Below, in pieces: positions 34,204 through 45,710 of a stretch of DNA of 64,000 nucleotides. Position 1 is the first letter of the stretch. Every line of letters begins with the position of its first letter. The DNA is taken from the NCBI GenBank assembly GCA_027563935.2, contig CM050450.1, positions 6,493,957 to 6,557,956 on the forward strand, read 5' to 3'. The DNA comes from Costus lasius. Its lineage: Eukaryota; Streptophyta; Magnoliopsida; Zingiberales; Costaceae. The notes under the pieces were generated by a model that made no database searches, was not told where the DNA came from, and worked only from the letters and a program-made list of their open reading frames with translations. The position numbers and the translations under genes are program-made.

Positions 34204-34740
34204 ATGACAGATAATAGAAGAGTGAAGATAATTATCATTATGCCAAATTCTCAACGTTCAATCTTCCTTACATCTACCTTAAATTTCTTCAATGTTGATC
34301 AATGGAGAATCACTATTTTAAGTATTATCGAACGTGTTAGTCAACTTATACGAATTGATGTATTCAAGTTTGAAGAACACTTTATCCACTTATCTGATCA
34401 TGCAAGACAAGAATTTTTGGCTTCTCCCTCTCCTTCTGGGGTTGAGATTGAGATAGAGGTTGATGACTTTGAAATAAGTGATAGTGAGGAGGATAGTGAT
34501 AATATCAACGATGAGCCGGAGCAATATATCGAAACAAACCAAGCACAAGAGTCACTTGAGTTTTTTATTATTGAAGAAGGAGGTAGAGCTGAAAACATGG
34601 AGTGCGCAATATGCATAGAGAAGATGGAGCACGGAGCGCAAGTATGTTTAACACAATGCTCGCATATCTTCCATAGTAGCTGCTTGCGTAGTTGGCTACG
34701 GGTCAATTGTGTATGCTCATTATGTCGGCAATTGATTTAA
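34204..34740 (+). CDS. RING-H2 zinc-finger protein (putative E3 ubiquitin ligase) carried by hAT-like copy 2
   Basis: 178 residues, intact. It is nearly identical to the 32329-32865 protein: an Arg to Lys change in the VF(R/K)FEEHF segment, and Pro to Ser inside the last zinc pair (CSLC instead of CPLC). All eight RING-H2 ligands remain. That Pro is common in active RING E3s and often lies beside the E2 contact surface, so activity may be reduced (inference). It has its own TATA box and leader hairpin inside the element. Confidence 0.83.
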   Translation: MTDNRRVKIIIIMPNSQRSIFLTSTLNFFNVDQWRITILSIIERVSQLIRIDVFKFEEHFIHLSDHARQEFLASPSPSGVEIEIEVDDFEISDSEEDSDNINDEPEQYIETNQAQESLEFFIIEEGGRAENMECAICIEKMEHGAQVCLTQCSHIFHSSCLRSWLRVNCVCSLCRQLI

Positions 34741-35271
34741 GCTTAAATGTATAATTTATGAATATGAAATTTAATCGAGTTGGTTTTAACTTTAGTCATG
34801 TGTTGTTAGTATTGTTAATAAATAAATTAATATTAATTTAATAAAATATATTAAAATTAAAATTATATATGTTTAAAATAAAATAATTAATTAAATAATA
34901 ATTAAATATTTTTAAAAAATTTATGCAAAATACATAATTCTCAATTTCTTTTTTTATTAATATTTTATTTATTTTAATGAAGCAGACCAAAGTCGGCCCG
35001 TGGGCCACATTCGGGCCGTGCCCCTGGCACGGCCCGCTGGGCCGACCATAGCCCGCGGGCCGGTTTCAGCCCGAGTGCCGAATCTGGCCCGCGTGCCGGA
35101 TCCGGGCCCGGCCAAAAGTTGAACCGTGCCTGGGCCAGCACACCTAAACGTGTCGCGGGTCGTGCCGGGCCCAGGTATTTTTCTGTCGTGCCGTGCACGG
35201 CACGATTACAATCGGGCCACTAGAAGTCGGGCCGAGGCGGGCCCCGGCCCATGGCCACCACTAGGTGGAAT

Positions 35272-37103
35272 CGCGAGGTTTTCCCGCGTCCCTCTCTCGC
35301 GCCATGTTCGTTCCCCTCAGAGGGAAGATGCCAGGCGCTTTCCTTTCGTATTCTCCTACACAACTTATGTATATCTCAAAACGCTAGATGCTTCCCCCTA
35401 TCGCGCCATGTTCTTCACAATTATATATCTGGAGGTCTCAAATCTCTTGCCAATAAATGTTGTGTAAGTCTGCATATGAGAGACCAAAACCATATTGTAT
35501 TTTGCCCCCTTTCTTTACGAATTTCTCTTCAACTTTAAATCTTTTGTTATTTTCATATTAATTGGCATGGCGTTTTGTAAATAAAAATAATAGATGCATG
35601 AACGTGAGAAAGTATATAAAAAATAATATTTCGCATTATTTAAGCACCGAGATTCGCGTGTTATAACATTTCATCGTTACGAGATAAAATATTTTTATAA
35701 TCTTTATTTTATTAGTTATTTTATGTACGTAATAAAAATAAATTTGATTTTATTATATTATTGAAAGTTATTCTCAACAGTACATCATAATTCATTGCTC
35801 AAATCTAATCATTTGTTCTATACTCTAGAGAATTCTTGAATGACAGTTTCATGTTTGTCCCTGTTTCGAACGTATTCAATTGTACACTAGTTGAGCAAAA
35901 GCAGACCCTACTGAACGAGGAAGAAAGAAGCTATATTCAAGGGAACTATTCTTTGTTTTATTAGGAGGATAAAACAATTCTGCGATCTGGTATGGAGAAA
36001 TACTGTTGCACGACTTTAATACTATGTATCATATAGGAGAGAAAAAAATTAAAAGAAAGAAAAAAATTGGTGGCATAGTTTCTGCCAGATTGAGACAATC
36101 AGTACGAGGAAAAACAGAATGTCTTGTGAAGGTTTTGGGCCTGTGATATTCGATAGTATAGATTGTAACTAGAGATGCACATCCGGACTTCATAAAATTA
36201 TCCACTTTTATGTATCTCAAAGTTTTAACCATATGCTGAAAAAGAATGTTCAAGTAATCATTTGTTTCATAACATCATTCGTATCTGTCCCACCAATCTT
36301 TGATCTCTAAAATGTACTAACACTAATTAATTATTGAAGAAAGAAGGTCTTATTTTAAATGCACTTCGGTCGTTCAATATGGGTATAAGTATACCATGAT
36401 GTCAAACCGAGCAGGCGAGCACTGTTGAAGAATTACTAAAAAGATAAGTTCCAAGTGATTATTCAACTTCTTCAAATATAGAAATATAACGTGATGGTGA
36501 ATAATTTTTAGTATAATTAGTAGAACCATTTGAATTTGTATTTGCAGAGAGGATTCGCTGGACGATAAAACATTAGACCCCACAAAACAAATTGAGTGGA
36601 TACATTGGGCTATGCTAGCCCAACCCAAGCATAGGCTAAATGGGCGTGGTGTGCTGGCAAATCCAGGTAAGGTAAAATATGCCAGCAAGAGTTGAAATTA
36701 GTTCAGAACAATAATTATTTTAGTTCGCTTTACAGCTTCGGGAAGGTATGGCCTACTATCATGAACTCGCTTTTTTGTCACATTATAATTCCATTTGATT
36801 TATTTGACAAAAAAAAAGTAAACAATTTATATAGCTCAAGAATCAAATGTCTTAATGTACTCAGTTGTTCGTGCAGTGCAATCTAGCGTATGAACAAATA
36901 TATATTGTAGTAGTTAAGCTGATGTATGAACAGCGCAAATATCACGAAGGTTTTAGAACTTCAAAAAATATATATATATTTGGCCAAATTTCCTAATGAC
37001 AACCTATCTTGTACAGTAATTTAAACAGGGAAATGAAAGTGCGCAAGTGTGTAAATGTATTTGGATATAATGAATATACCTACATAAATCTTCTGGTTAT
37101 GCC
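35272..37103. other. Intergenic region, no gene seen
   Basis: AT-rich DNA between hAT-like copy 2 and the 3' end of SHMT. It should contain the SHMT 3' untranslated region near 36900-37103. No supported coding sequence. Confidence 0.5.
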
Positions 37104-40100
37104 TTAAACATCATAGCCTGGCATTGCAAACTGTGAAGCAAACGACTCAACATTGTCGCGTAGCTCTACGACATCCCTACTGCTTTGAAGGCCCTTCAAA
37201 AACTCCTGCGTCTTCCCATGTTCCTTTTGTATCTTACTTGCAATTTGTGCTGCTCTCAGCAGAAACTCCGCAATCATTTCGAAGTCCCCCTCTAAACAGC
37301 CTCTTGTTGTCATAGCAGGAGAACCTACGAAAAATATGATGCCAGCAAGTTCAAACTTTTCAACATCCACAAAATGAGTGTTTTGATATATTGCAAACAT
37401 AGGCATAGGATAGATTAATCACCTATTCTGACACCTCCAGGTGAAATAGAACCATTATCCCCAAATATCGGTGTCTTATTCAGAGAAATGTGGCATGCCT
37501 CACAAACCTTTTCAAAGATCTTACCTGTTCAAGGATTATAATCAGCATACATGCTTCTCGTAGATTATGTGATTGCGTAAATAAGTAAAAATTGTATTGT
37601 GAAAAACGCTTCCACAAAAAACTATGGTTTTTCACAAGAAAAAGAATTTAAAGGAACTTCGAATGTTGGATTTTTAACAGCTACTAGCCCTATTAAGCTG
37701 TAAAGAAGACTAAACATATGCGAACTGAGAAATGTAACAATCACAACATATGCGATCCCAATAATACTCTACGAAGATTGGTTCATCCTGCCTAAGATAC
37801 AATTTCTAAATGGGTGAATCTTCTTACAAATCCATAATCTGTTTTTAAGTCGGAGATAAAAAATGGTGACTTGGCAAGGTGCAGAATCATCCTTTCTTTA
37901 ATGATTCAGAATAAAACGGCAACTTACAGCAAACGTTGAGGATTTACTTGATCCACTGACAGGACAATCAAGAAAAAAATCAGCTTTTTAGTTTTTACAT
38001 TTTTCCAAGACTGATCGTCAACACGATGGGCAAATTTCCTTAAAGAAAAATTTAATTCTGTACCCTGACATTTAAGTTGGATGGTGTGAATCATTCAATT
38101 TTATCTGATCTTGAAACTAAAAGAGCTCATTCATAATGGAAAATTTGTCAAATCAGGGATAACTATCATAAACCACCAAGATATCCACAATGAGGGTACA
38201 CCATTTATCTCAGAGAGGAAAGAAAAGGTAAATGGAAGAAATAAGATGATGAAGTATCCACTTTTATTTTCCCTCTAGGAAACACGACATTCATGAGACA
38301 GTTATGCCTACAAATAGCAGGCGTACACTGAAATTAAAATATCAGAGATATAATGTATGTATAATACTGTTTTCACCTTTTTCATGTGTGCTTTTTCCCC
38401 CAACTTCTTGATTTTTATCAAAATTGGTTTTTCAAATCAAACGAAGAAAAAAAAAAACTCAATTGTTTGTTCTTTTTTTTCTATCCTTTCCTATCTTCCG
38501 GAGAAACGAAGGAAAATAAAATTGTATGTTCATTTTCTTTCAATTTTCCCTTATAGGAAACACAATTTGAATGAATTTTCAATTAAACATTCCTATATAA
38601 TTAGAGAAATTTCATGATGCTTAGCCACAAAGTTGGACCAGAAATTAACTAAAATGGAAACTAATTAGCTAACCACAGCATAGTTTGTTGAATATATGTG
38701 GTTATTAACTTCTTGTCTTCCACCTAATAAGGCAATATTGTGTAATATATATGAGTACAGGTCATAACAACGAGAACTCTGCAAGACCAGGTACAACCAA
38801 AAAAGACAAGAATACTTAACGGTACAGCAATAACCTGTTAACCATCATATTAAATAGACATTTATAAAACGTAATAACTGGTACGGCTATGAGATCCATG
38901 CAACATAAAGCAGCGCACTGTAATCTGCATTATTAGTAAAAATTTCTACATTTGATTGATTGGTTCATTGTTCCTTAGTATAAATAGATGTAGACGTTCT
39001 TTTTAGACAATAATAATTAAAAAAAAACCTTGGTCTAGATAAATTAGAAAAACAGAGCACATAAAAATGATGCAAAATCATTAGTAAAATTTATAAACAT
39101 GTGCTAGGTTACGGAAGCAATACCTCAACATCTTGAAAACTTAATAGCTACTTTATCAAATATTTTCTTTGATGATCAGATAACACTCATTCATAGTGAC
39201 TCACGTCATTTAAGGAATTTTACATACCCTAAAGAAAACAAAGGCATATTGCATCTTATGTACCTGTTAAACCAATGGTTCTGAGATCCCAAAGTAACAA
39301 ATGATTGTCTGTGCCTCCAGTGACCAATCTACATTTTCTTTTCAATAGAGCAGATGCTAGTGCCTGAGCATTTCTCTTAACCTGTTGCATATAGGCTTTG
39401 TATTCAGGTGTAGCAACATGCTTTAGAGCTACAGCCAAAGCAGCTATATGATTATTATGAGGACCCCCCTGAAGTGATGGGAAAACAGCAAAATTTATCC
39501 TTTCCTCATAATCATATCTATCAATTTCATCTGTTTGACCTGGAAAATACCCCTGCTTTCTTTGTCTTTTCCCTTTCCTGAAGAAAATTATACCACCCCT
39601 GGGGCCACGAAGGCTTTTGTGAGTTGTTGAAGTAACAATATCACAGTAATCAAATGGGCTCAAGCACTCCTGTAAGTAATTGGAGAAAAGTTAGTGATCA
39701 TTTTCTTGCATGAATAAATGTTAGGCCTTTAGTGATCAAAAGGACATAGATAAATATAAAAATAAAATAATTGCAGGTAAATAATAACAATAAAACAGAT
39801 CACGGATCAATTCAATTAAAAAAGAGTTAATGCAGAAAGAATAAGAAACAATATATACATAGGGGAGATTAGATAATAACAAGGCGTCAAAAGTGATTAT
39901 GAGGTTGCAAACATGATGTAGGCATTCCCTATGTATGGTTTATGTATTGGTTAATTAGGTAGGTAAAAGTTGGAATTGATTTGTCTTGCTATGAAACAAA
40001 ATAGCAGTCCAGCAAAGATGAACCCAGTTTGTACTCATCCAAAATGGACACCAAGGATATTATCTATCGTTGATTGTTGGTAGGAACCAAAATGGCAGCA

Positions 40101-41439
40101 GCTAGGAAGAACCTAAGGAATGATGACTATAGCATTTTTTTCTTAAGAAAATGAATCTGATACAAGATTCAACTGAAAAGGCATTATCCCCGTCAACCTG
40201 CTTGTGCTACATTAGTTGACACAAATAACAAGTAGCTCATATGAATGAAATTGGTACAGAAACAAACAGTTTAAAGCATTCAGGACGATGGAAAAATACA
40301 AACAGACAAAATGAGAAAGGAACCAAAGCATTCAGTATGATGGAAAACCACAAACAGACATAAAGAGAAAGGAATCAAACCTTGGCAGCCACAAGACCAC
40401 TAATGTGAGCCATATCACACATCAGTACTGCTCCACATTTATCTGCAATCTGCCTAAAGCGTGCATAGTCCCACTCTCGCGGGTATGAGCTCCCGCCACA
40501 TATCAGTATCTTGGGCCGATAATCCATGGCCTTCTCCTCAAGCTTATCATAATCAATGTAACCTGTGAGTGGGTTTACCTTGTATGGCAAGCTCTCAAAG
40601 AATATTGAAGCCGCCGATACCTTCTTTCCACTAGGCGTGTAGTACCCATGGCTAACATGTCCGCCCGAAGGTGAATCCAACCCCATAATTCGATCCTTTG
40701 GAAGTAATAACCCTGTGTAGACCGCAAAATTTGCTGAGGTACATGAATAAGGCTGGACATTCACACCCCAGCACTCAGGATCGAGATTAAAAGCAGCGAG
40801 AGCACGGTCATGGCATAACCGTTCGATCTGATCGATATACTGGTTCCCACCATAGTACCTGGCACCGGGCAACCCCTCAGAGTACTTGTTGGTCAAATGG
40901 CTACCAAGGGCATCTAGCACGCCACGGCACACAAAGTTCTCGGACGCGATGAGTTCAATCCCTATCACCTGCCGCTTCCTCTCCTTTTCCATAACATCGA
41001 AGACATCAGGATCCGCCATAGATAAGGGCTGGTTTCCCCAAGCTCGGACAGAAGCCCTCCGAGCCTCGAGATCGGGCTCCACCTTCGCTATTTCAGCGGG
41101 ATGCACAGAAGAGGACGAGCAAGAGGTAGCCGATTCCCCTCTCCGCTGCCTTTTGATGCACATCGAGTACCCCCAAATCTTGACTTCTTCCTGCTGCTGC
41201 TCCCCGTCGGAATCCTCCTCGTCATTGGTCCCAACGGAGGCATCCCACGTGCGCTCTGGCTGCTGGTCGAGGAGCTGTGGGGAGACCGATCGAAGGTTGT
41301 GCGACAGGTCCCGGAGGCCGGGCTCGACCTGGAGGGGGATCGAATTGTCAGCAATAGGGGCGCGAGGCGGTAGCGTCGGCGGCGGCGGAGCGGCATGGAA
41401 CCCTAGCGATAGGGCAGATTGCTGTTGCGTGAGATCCAT
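37104..41439 (-). CDS. Serine hydroxymethyltransferase, SHM6/SHM7 (MSA1-like) type with N-terminal extension
   Basis: PLP enzyme interconverting serine plus tetrahydrofolate with glycine plus methylene-tetrahydrofolate. Four exons: 40381-41439, 39264-39669, 37423-37524, 37104-37324. GT-AG introns and the closed frame give 595 residues (the Arabidopsis SHM6/7 class is about 600). Residues 1 to ~135 are a low-complexity acidic extension ([20 protein letters not shown]) containing IKRQRRG, typical of this non-mitochondrial class. The catalytic domain starts at about [18 protein letters not shown]. The PLP-binding lysine is Lys371 in [45 protein letters not shown] and [12 protein letters not shown] are also present. 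The C-terminus is [12 protein letters not shown]. By analogy with Arabidopsis SHM7/MSA1 it may act in the nucleus supplying methyl groups, but location is inferred. The introns are long (2-kb intron 2). Confidence 0.95.
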
Positions 41440-42109
41440 CGTGTAACTCGCGGCTACAATCTAACAAGACGAACACAAGTACAGAAGATCGGAGCAACAA
41501 AAACAGCGACGACGGCGACAACAACAAGAGCGGCGGTCGGAGAAGGAGCGCAAGCCAACGAGGCCTCCAGCTTCCATCAAGGGTGTAGCTTACAAGAGAT
41601 TTGTTAGAGCAGGAACCCTAACCGGAGAAAATGAGACTGGCAAGGCCAAAGAAATAAGAAAAAAATGTTACCGGAAAAAACCCGTGCTAGAAGGGAGGAA
41701 TACGCGGAAGAGCGGAGAAGGGAGTGAACCTGGACGGCATCTTGGGTAGTGTCTTGCCAGAGTTACCGGCAACAACAGGTCAATGCCCCCAAAAACGACA
41801 ATTCCGCTACGGAAACTCGCGGCGCATAGGAGTTACGTATGCGTGACGAATTGCATCCGTCTAGTGTCAATTAAACGGTAGAAGATTTTGAGTCGCATGA
41901 AGTTATTCTGCGAACAGATTCGTCTAGATGGATTATCAGGTAAACTGTAAATTGGGGGGAAGCAGGCGCGATTTTAGATGGATTATTCACGTGTTTACTT
42001 GTCTTATTGACTATAGTTTATAAACATTAGATATTTTAAACGTGTTTATAAATATTTATATTTCAAAATATAAAGAGGCTACTTTTGGGTGAGCCAACGC
42101 ACAGCAAAG
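41440..42109. other. Upstream region of SHMT, no other gene seen
   Basis: Holds the SHMT 5' untranslated region and promoter. The left target duplication of hAT-like copy 3 begins at 42110. Confidence 0.5.
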
Positions 42110-42325
42110 AGCCCATATAGAGGTGGCCATGGGCCGTGCCCGGGCCCGGGGGCCCGGGCCCGCCGCGGCCCAATTTCTAGCGGGCCGTGCCTGGCATGGC
42201 CCGATTCTAACCGTGCCGTGCCGGGCACGGCACGACCCCGAAATTTACCTAGGCCCGGCACGGCCCGCGGCACGTTTAGCCGTACCGGCCCAGGCACGGC
42301 TCAGCTTCTGGCCGGGCCCAGATCT

Positions 42326-42433
42326 GGCACGCGGGCCAGATCCGGCACGCGGGCCAGATTCGGCACGCCGGCCAGATCCGGCACGCGGGCTGATTCCGGC
42401 ACGCGGGCCAGATGCGGCACGCGGGCTAAAACG
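42326..42433. repeat. 18-bp tandem repeat in the GC-rich arm of copy 3
   Basis: GGCACGCGGGCCAGATCC-type units start at 42326, 42344, 42362, 42380, 42398 and 42416. Copies 1 and 2 have one or two related units, so the array expanded in copy 3. Confidence 0.88.
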
Positions 42434-42689
42434 GGCCCGCGGGCTATAGTCGGCCCAGCGGGCCATGCCTGGCACGGCCCGAATGTGAATTATGTATTTT
42501 TGCATAATTTTTTAAAAAAATATTTAATTAATTATTTTATTAATTATTTTATTTTAAACAAATATATTTTTAATTTTAATATATTTTATTAAATTAATAT
42601 TAATTTATTTATTAACAATACTAACAACACATGACTAAAGTTAAAACCAACTCGATTAAATTTCATATTCATAAATTATACATTTAAGC

Positions 42690-43227
42690 TTAAATCAATT
42701 GTCGACATAATGGGCATACACAATTGACCTGTAGCCAACTACGCAAGCAGCTACTATGGAAGATATGCGAGTATTGTGTTAAGCATACTTGCGCTCCGTG
42801 CTCCATCTTCTCTATGCATATTTGCGCACTCCATGTTTTCAGCACTACCTCTTTTTTCAATAATAAAAAATTCAAGTGACTCTTGTGCTTGGTTTGTTTC
42901 GATATATTGCTTCGGCTCATCGTTGATATTATCATTATCCTCCTCACTATCACTTATTTCAAAGTCCTCAACCTCTATCTCAATCTCAACCCCAGAAGGA
43001 GAGGGAGAAGCCAAAAATTCTTGTCTTGCATGATCAGATAAATGGATAAAGTGTTCTTCAAACCTGAATACATCAAAACGTATAATTTGACTAACACGTT
43101 CGATAATACTTAAAATAGTGATTCTCCATTGATCAGCATTGAAGAAATTTAAGGTAGATGTAAGGAAGATTGAACGTTGAGAATTTGGTATAATGAGAAT
43201 TATCTTCACTCTTCTATTATCTGTCAT
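42690..43227 (-). pseudogene. RING-H2 gene of hAT-like copy 3, frameshifted
   Basis: The ATG at 43227 opens the same protein as in copies 1 and 2 with about ten substitutions, for example NADQW, IIRFDVF and EPKQY. One extra T in the run at about 42821-42823 shifts the frame right after MECA, at the first zinc ligands. The original frame ends about 24 residues later. The remaining RING is readable in another frame down to 42690, but its third Cys is changed to Tyr (LTQYSHIF). The gene is therefore dead by two independent lesions. Confidence 0.88.
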
Positions 43228-43540
43228 TTTTCTCTATGCCTTGTGCTTGTGCTCACCACGTGATAATTATATTATAAAAGTAAATTAATTTAATACTTAC
43301 TTAATCTTCTCCACGTTTAGTCACGTAGTGAGCACGAGACATAGAAAAAAATGACTAGTCTAGACCGAGAGAGCATTGAATTCTTGATGGCTAAAAAAAA
43401 GCTTAAGTTTAAGTTCAATTAAGAAACTAATTGTAACTCAAGACTTAGAAAAGAGATTAAGAGAGTATTAAGAGAGAATGAGAAATTATTCCAAAGATAG
43501 TTGGAAACTTGTGTGAAGAAATGAGAGGGTTGGGGGGTCA

Positions 43541-43547
43541 ATTTATA
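43541..43547 (-). promoter_or_regulatory. TATA box of the RING-H2 pseudogene (copy 3)
   Basis: TATAAAT on the minus strand at the same relative place as in copies 1 and 2. Confidence 0.55.
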
Positions 43548-43929
43548 GGGATGAATTGGGTGTATAATTACATATTTATACCCTATTTTTAATTATTAAA
43601 AGGGGCTAAAATGGTAATTTTATACCATAAAGATAATTATATCCCTAACTTTTAAAATTTTTATAACTATTATGAGGGCATTTAGGTAAAAATGCAGAAG
43701 AATTGACGTGTCGTGCCGTGCCGTGCCCGGCCTGGCCCGGCGTGCCGTGCCCGTGCTGGCCCGCGTGCCGTGCTTGGCCCAGGTCCGCGAAGCCTCGGCC
43801 CAGCACGACCCGAGCCGGGCCACGGCCCGCCAGCGGCCCGTTGACTTGGTCAACGGAACGTGCCGTGCCCGGCCCGTGTCATGCCGGGCCGCGGGCCGGC
43901 CCGGCCCGTTGGCCACCTCTAAGCCCATA

Positions 43930-45058
43930 TTGTGCTGAGACTAAAGGCCTATTTGGCCCGCTATAGAAGGGTGAGTAGCGAGGTTAAAAACATTAAAAAT
44001 TAAAATTGAAGGAGCTTCAATTTTTTATTTTTTTTATTTTTTAATTAATTATTATCTCAATTTTTATACTAAAATTAGATGTTAATAAGGCCAAGAGACT
44101 CTAATAGCGTGTTTAGTAGTAAGGAAAAGAGGAGGGAATGGATGGAAAATTGAAATGAGAGCTATAAAATCGTGTTTAGTAGGACGGATGGAAATAAGAA
44201 AAGAAAAAATAGAAAGAAAGTGAGAGGAAAAATAACTCTATTTGCTTTCCGCCCAAATAATTGGGCGAAAAATCGAACGAAAAGTTAGATTTGCCATTGT
44301 CATACCTATTTTCACCCTTTTTTTATGTCAGCTCTCCCTCTCATTCTTTTCTTACAACCTTTTTCATCATCGTCATTGCTATCGTTGTCATTGTCATCGC
44401 TGTTGCCATTGTCATCATCATCATTGCCGTCGTCACCTCTTCACCGTTGACTCTCATCTCTCGTCGTTACCATTTTACTGTTGCTTCTCATCATCGTCAT
44501 CGATATAAAAATAAAAAAAAATGAAATATATTTTTCAATCATTTTAACTTTCTTTCCTTTTAAATAAACACAATAAAAATAATCTTATTATTTTCTTCCT
44601 TCTTTATTCTCTTTTTTTTACTTATTTTTTCTTTTAACTTTTTTTCTTTTCTACTATACACAGCATAAATGAGAGTTGATTAACGGATGACATTGACATG
44701 CTCTTAATCTGTCGCATCTTGATTACAAGAAACATGTGGTTCATTTATTCAATTTTTCAAAATTCTTCCAAAAAAATTATTCATTTTGATCCCTGTCCAT
44801 GACTACAATTTAGACAATATTAATTTCCTCGCTAATCGCTAAGTGTGTCGGTGTCGATATGTCAAGTCTAGATTAATACATTTGACATAATTTTTAAACA
44901 GAACTAAACTAGCTCGAATTAAGGAAAAAATAAAGAAACAAAGGAAAAAAGGTTATTTAATTAATTTTGAATAGAACTAAAATGACCGATAATATAAGCT
45001 TTTTCTTTTTTTTATCTATCTGTGTGATCATTTTAATTAGTATATATTATTGACATGC
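43930..45058. other. Intergenic region, no gene seen
   Basis: AT-rich DNA with a degenerate trinucleotide TCA/TCG-type stretch at about 44365-44500. No supported gene. Confidence 0.5.
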
Positions 45059-45066
45059 ATGTAGGC

Positions 45067-45702
45067 TAGAATGGCCAACGGGCCGGGCATGGCGGCCCGT
45101 GACTCGGGTCGGGTTGGGCCGATGCCTCTCGGCCCGTGGGCCGGGCCAGGCACGGCCCGCAGGCGTGTCGGGCCAAGCAGGGCACGGGGCCATGCTCAGC
45201 ACGGCACGCGGGCCGACATGGGCACGGCACGTGTATTTGAGCGGTAACGGCCGGAATTTTCGAATTGAGCATGCATTTTTACCCAAATAGCCCTATAATG
45301 GTTTGAAAAAAATTAAAAGTTAGGGATATAATTGTCTTTATGTTATAAAATTACCATTTTATCCCCCTTTTAATAATTAAAAATAGGGGATAAATATGTA
45401 AATTTACACAATCGGGCCGGGTCAAACACGGCCCGCGTTCCTCATTTGGCTCGTTGGGCCGTATTCGGCCCACGGGCCGTGCCTGGCCCGCGTGCCGGAT
45501 CCGTGCTCACTCTCCAGCGGAACCGTGCCTGGGCCGGCACGCCTAATCGGGCCGCGGGCCGTGCTGGGCCCAGCATTTTTCCCTCTGTGCCGTGCCAGGC
45601 ACGGCACGATTTGAAACGGGCCGTGCCAAGCACGGCCCGCCAGGAACCGGGCCGAGGCGGGCCCGGCCTCGGCCACGGCCCATGGCCACCTCGCCACCTC
45701 TA
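45067..45702 (+). mobile_element. Internally deleted hAT-like element (copy 4, MITE-like)
   Basis: 636 bp. The perfect 8-bp duplication ATGTAGGC is at 45059-45066 and 45703-45710. The right end is CCACCTCTA; the left end TAGAATGGCCAACGGGCC lacks two bases relative to the others. It keeps both GC arms and the short AT-rich segment with TAGGGATATAATTGTCTTTAT. The arm text resumes abruptly near 45408-45416: the TATA box, leader and RING gene are gone. It is the shortened derivative expected of a non-autonomous cut-and-paste family. Confidence 0.9.
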
Positions 45703-45710
45703 ATGTAGGC

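Larger units (their letters stand above)
33523..35263 (+). mobile_element. hAT-like non-autonomous element carrying a RING-H2 gene (copy 2, inverted relative to copy 1)
   Basis: 1741 bp. The perfect 8-bp duplication GGTGGAAT is at 33515-33522 and 35264-35271. The left end is TAGAGGTGGCCA; the right end TGGCCACCACTA has one change. It lies only 64 bp from copy 1 and in the opposite orientation, so the two form a large inverted repeat. The arm, core and gene order matches copy 1. Confidence 0.9.
42118..43921 (-). mobile_element. hAT-like non-autonomous element carrying a decayed RING-H2 gene (copy 3)
   Basis: 1804 bp. The perfect 8-bp duplication AGCCCATA is at 42110-42117 and 43922-43929. Termini TAGAGGTGGCCA and TGGCCACCTCTA are a perfect inverted pair. 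Same orientation as copy 1. The left GC arm contains an expanded 18-bp tandem repeat at 42326-42433. Confidence 0.92.

Noticed and set aside
42089..42592. Open frames of 108-167 residues made of GTRAR/RGPDPARGP-type repeats
   Set aside because: They are translations of the GC-rich palindromic arms of a hAT-like element, open on several frames at once, with no codon pattern of a gene. The same holds for 31700-32119, 33281-33726, 43620-43966 and 45047-45721.
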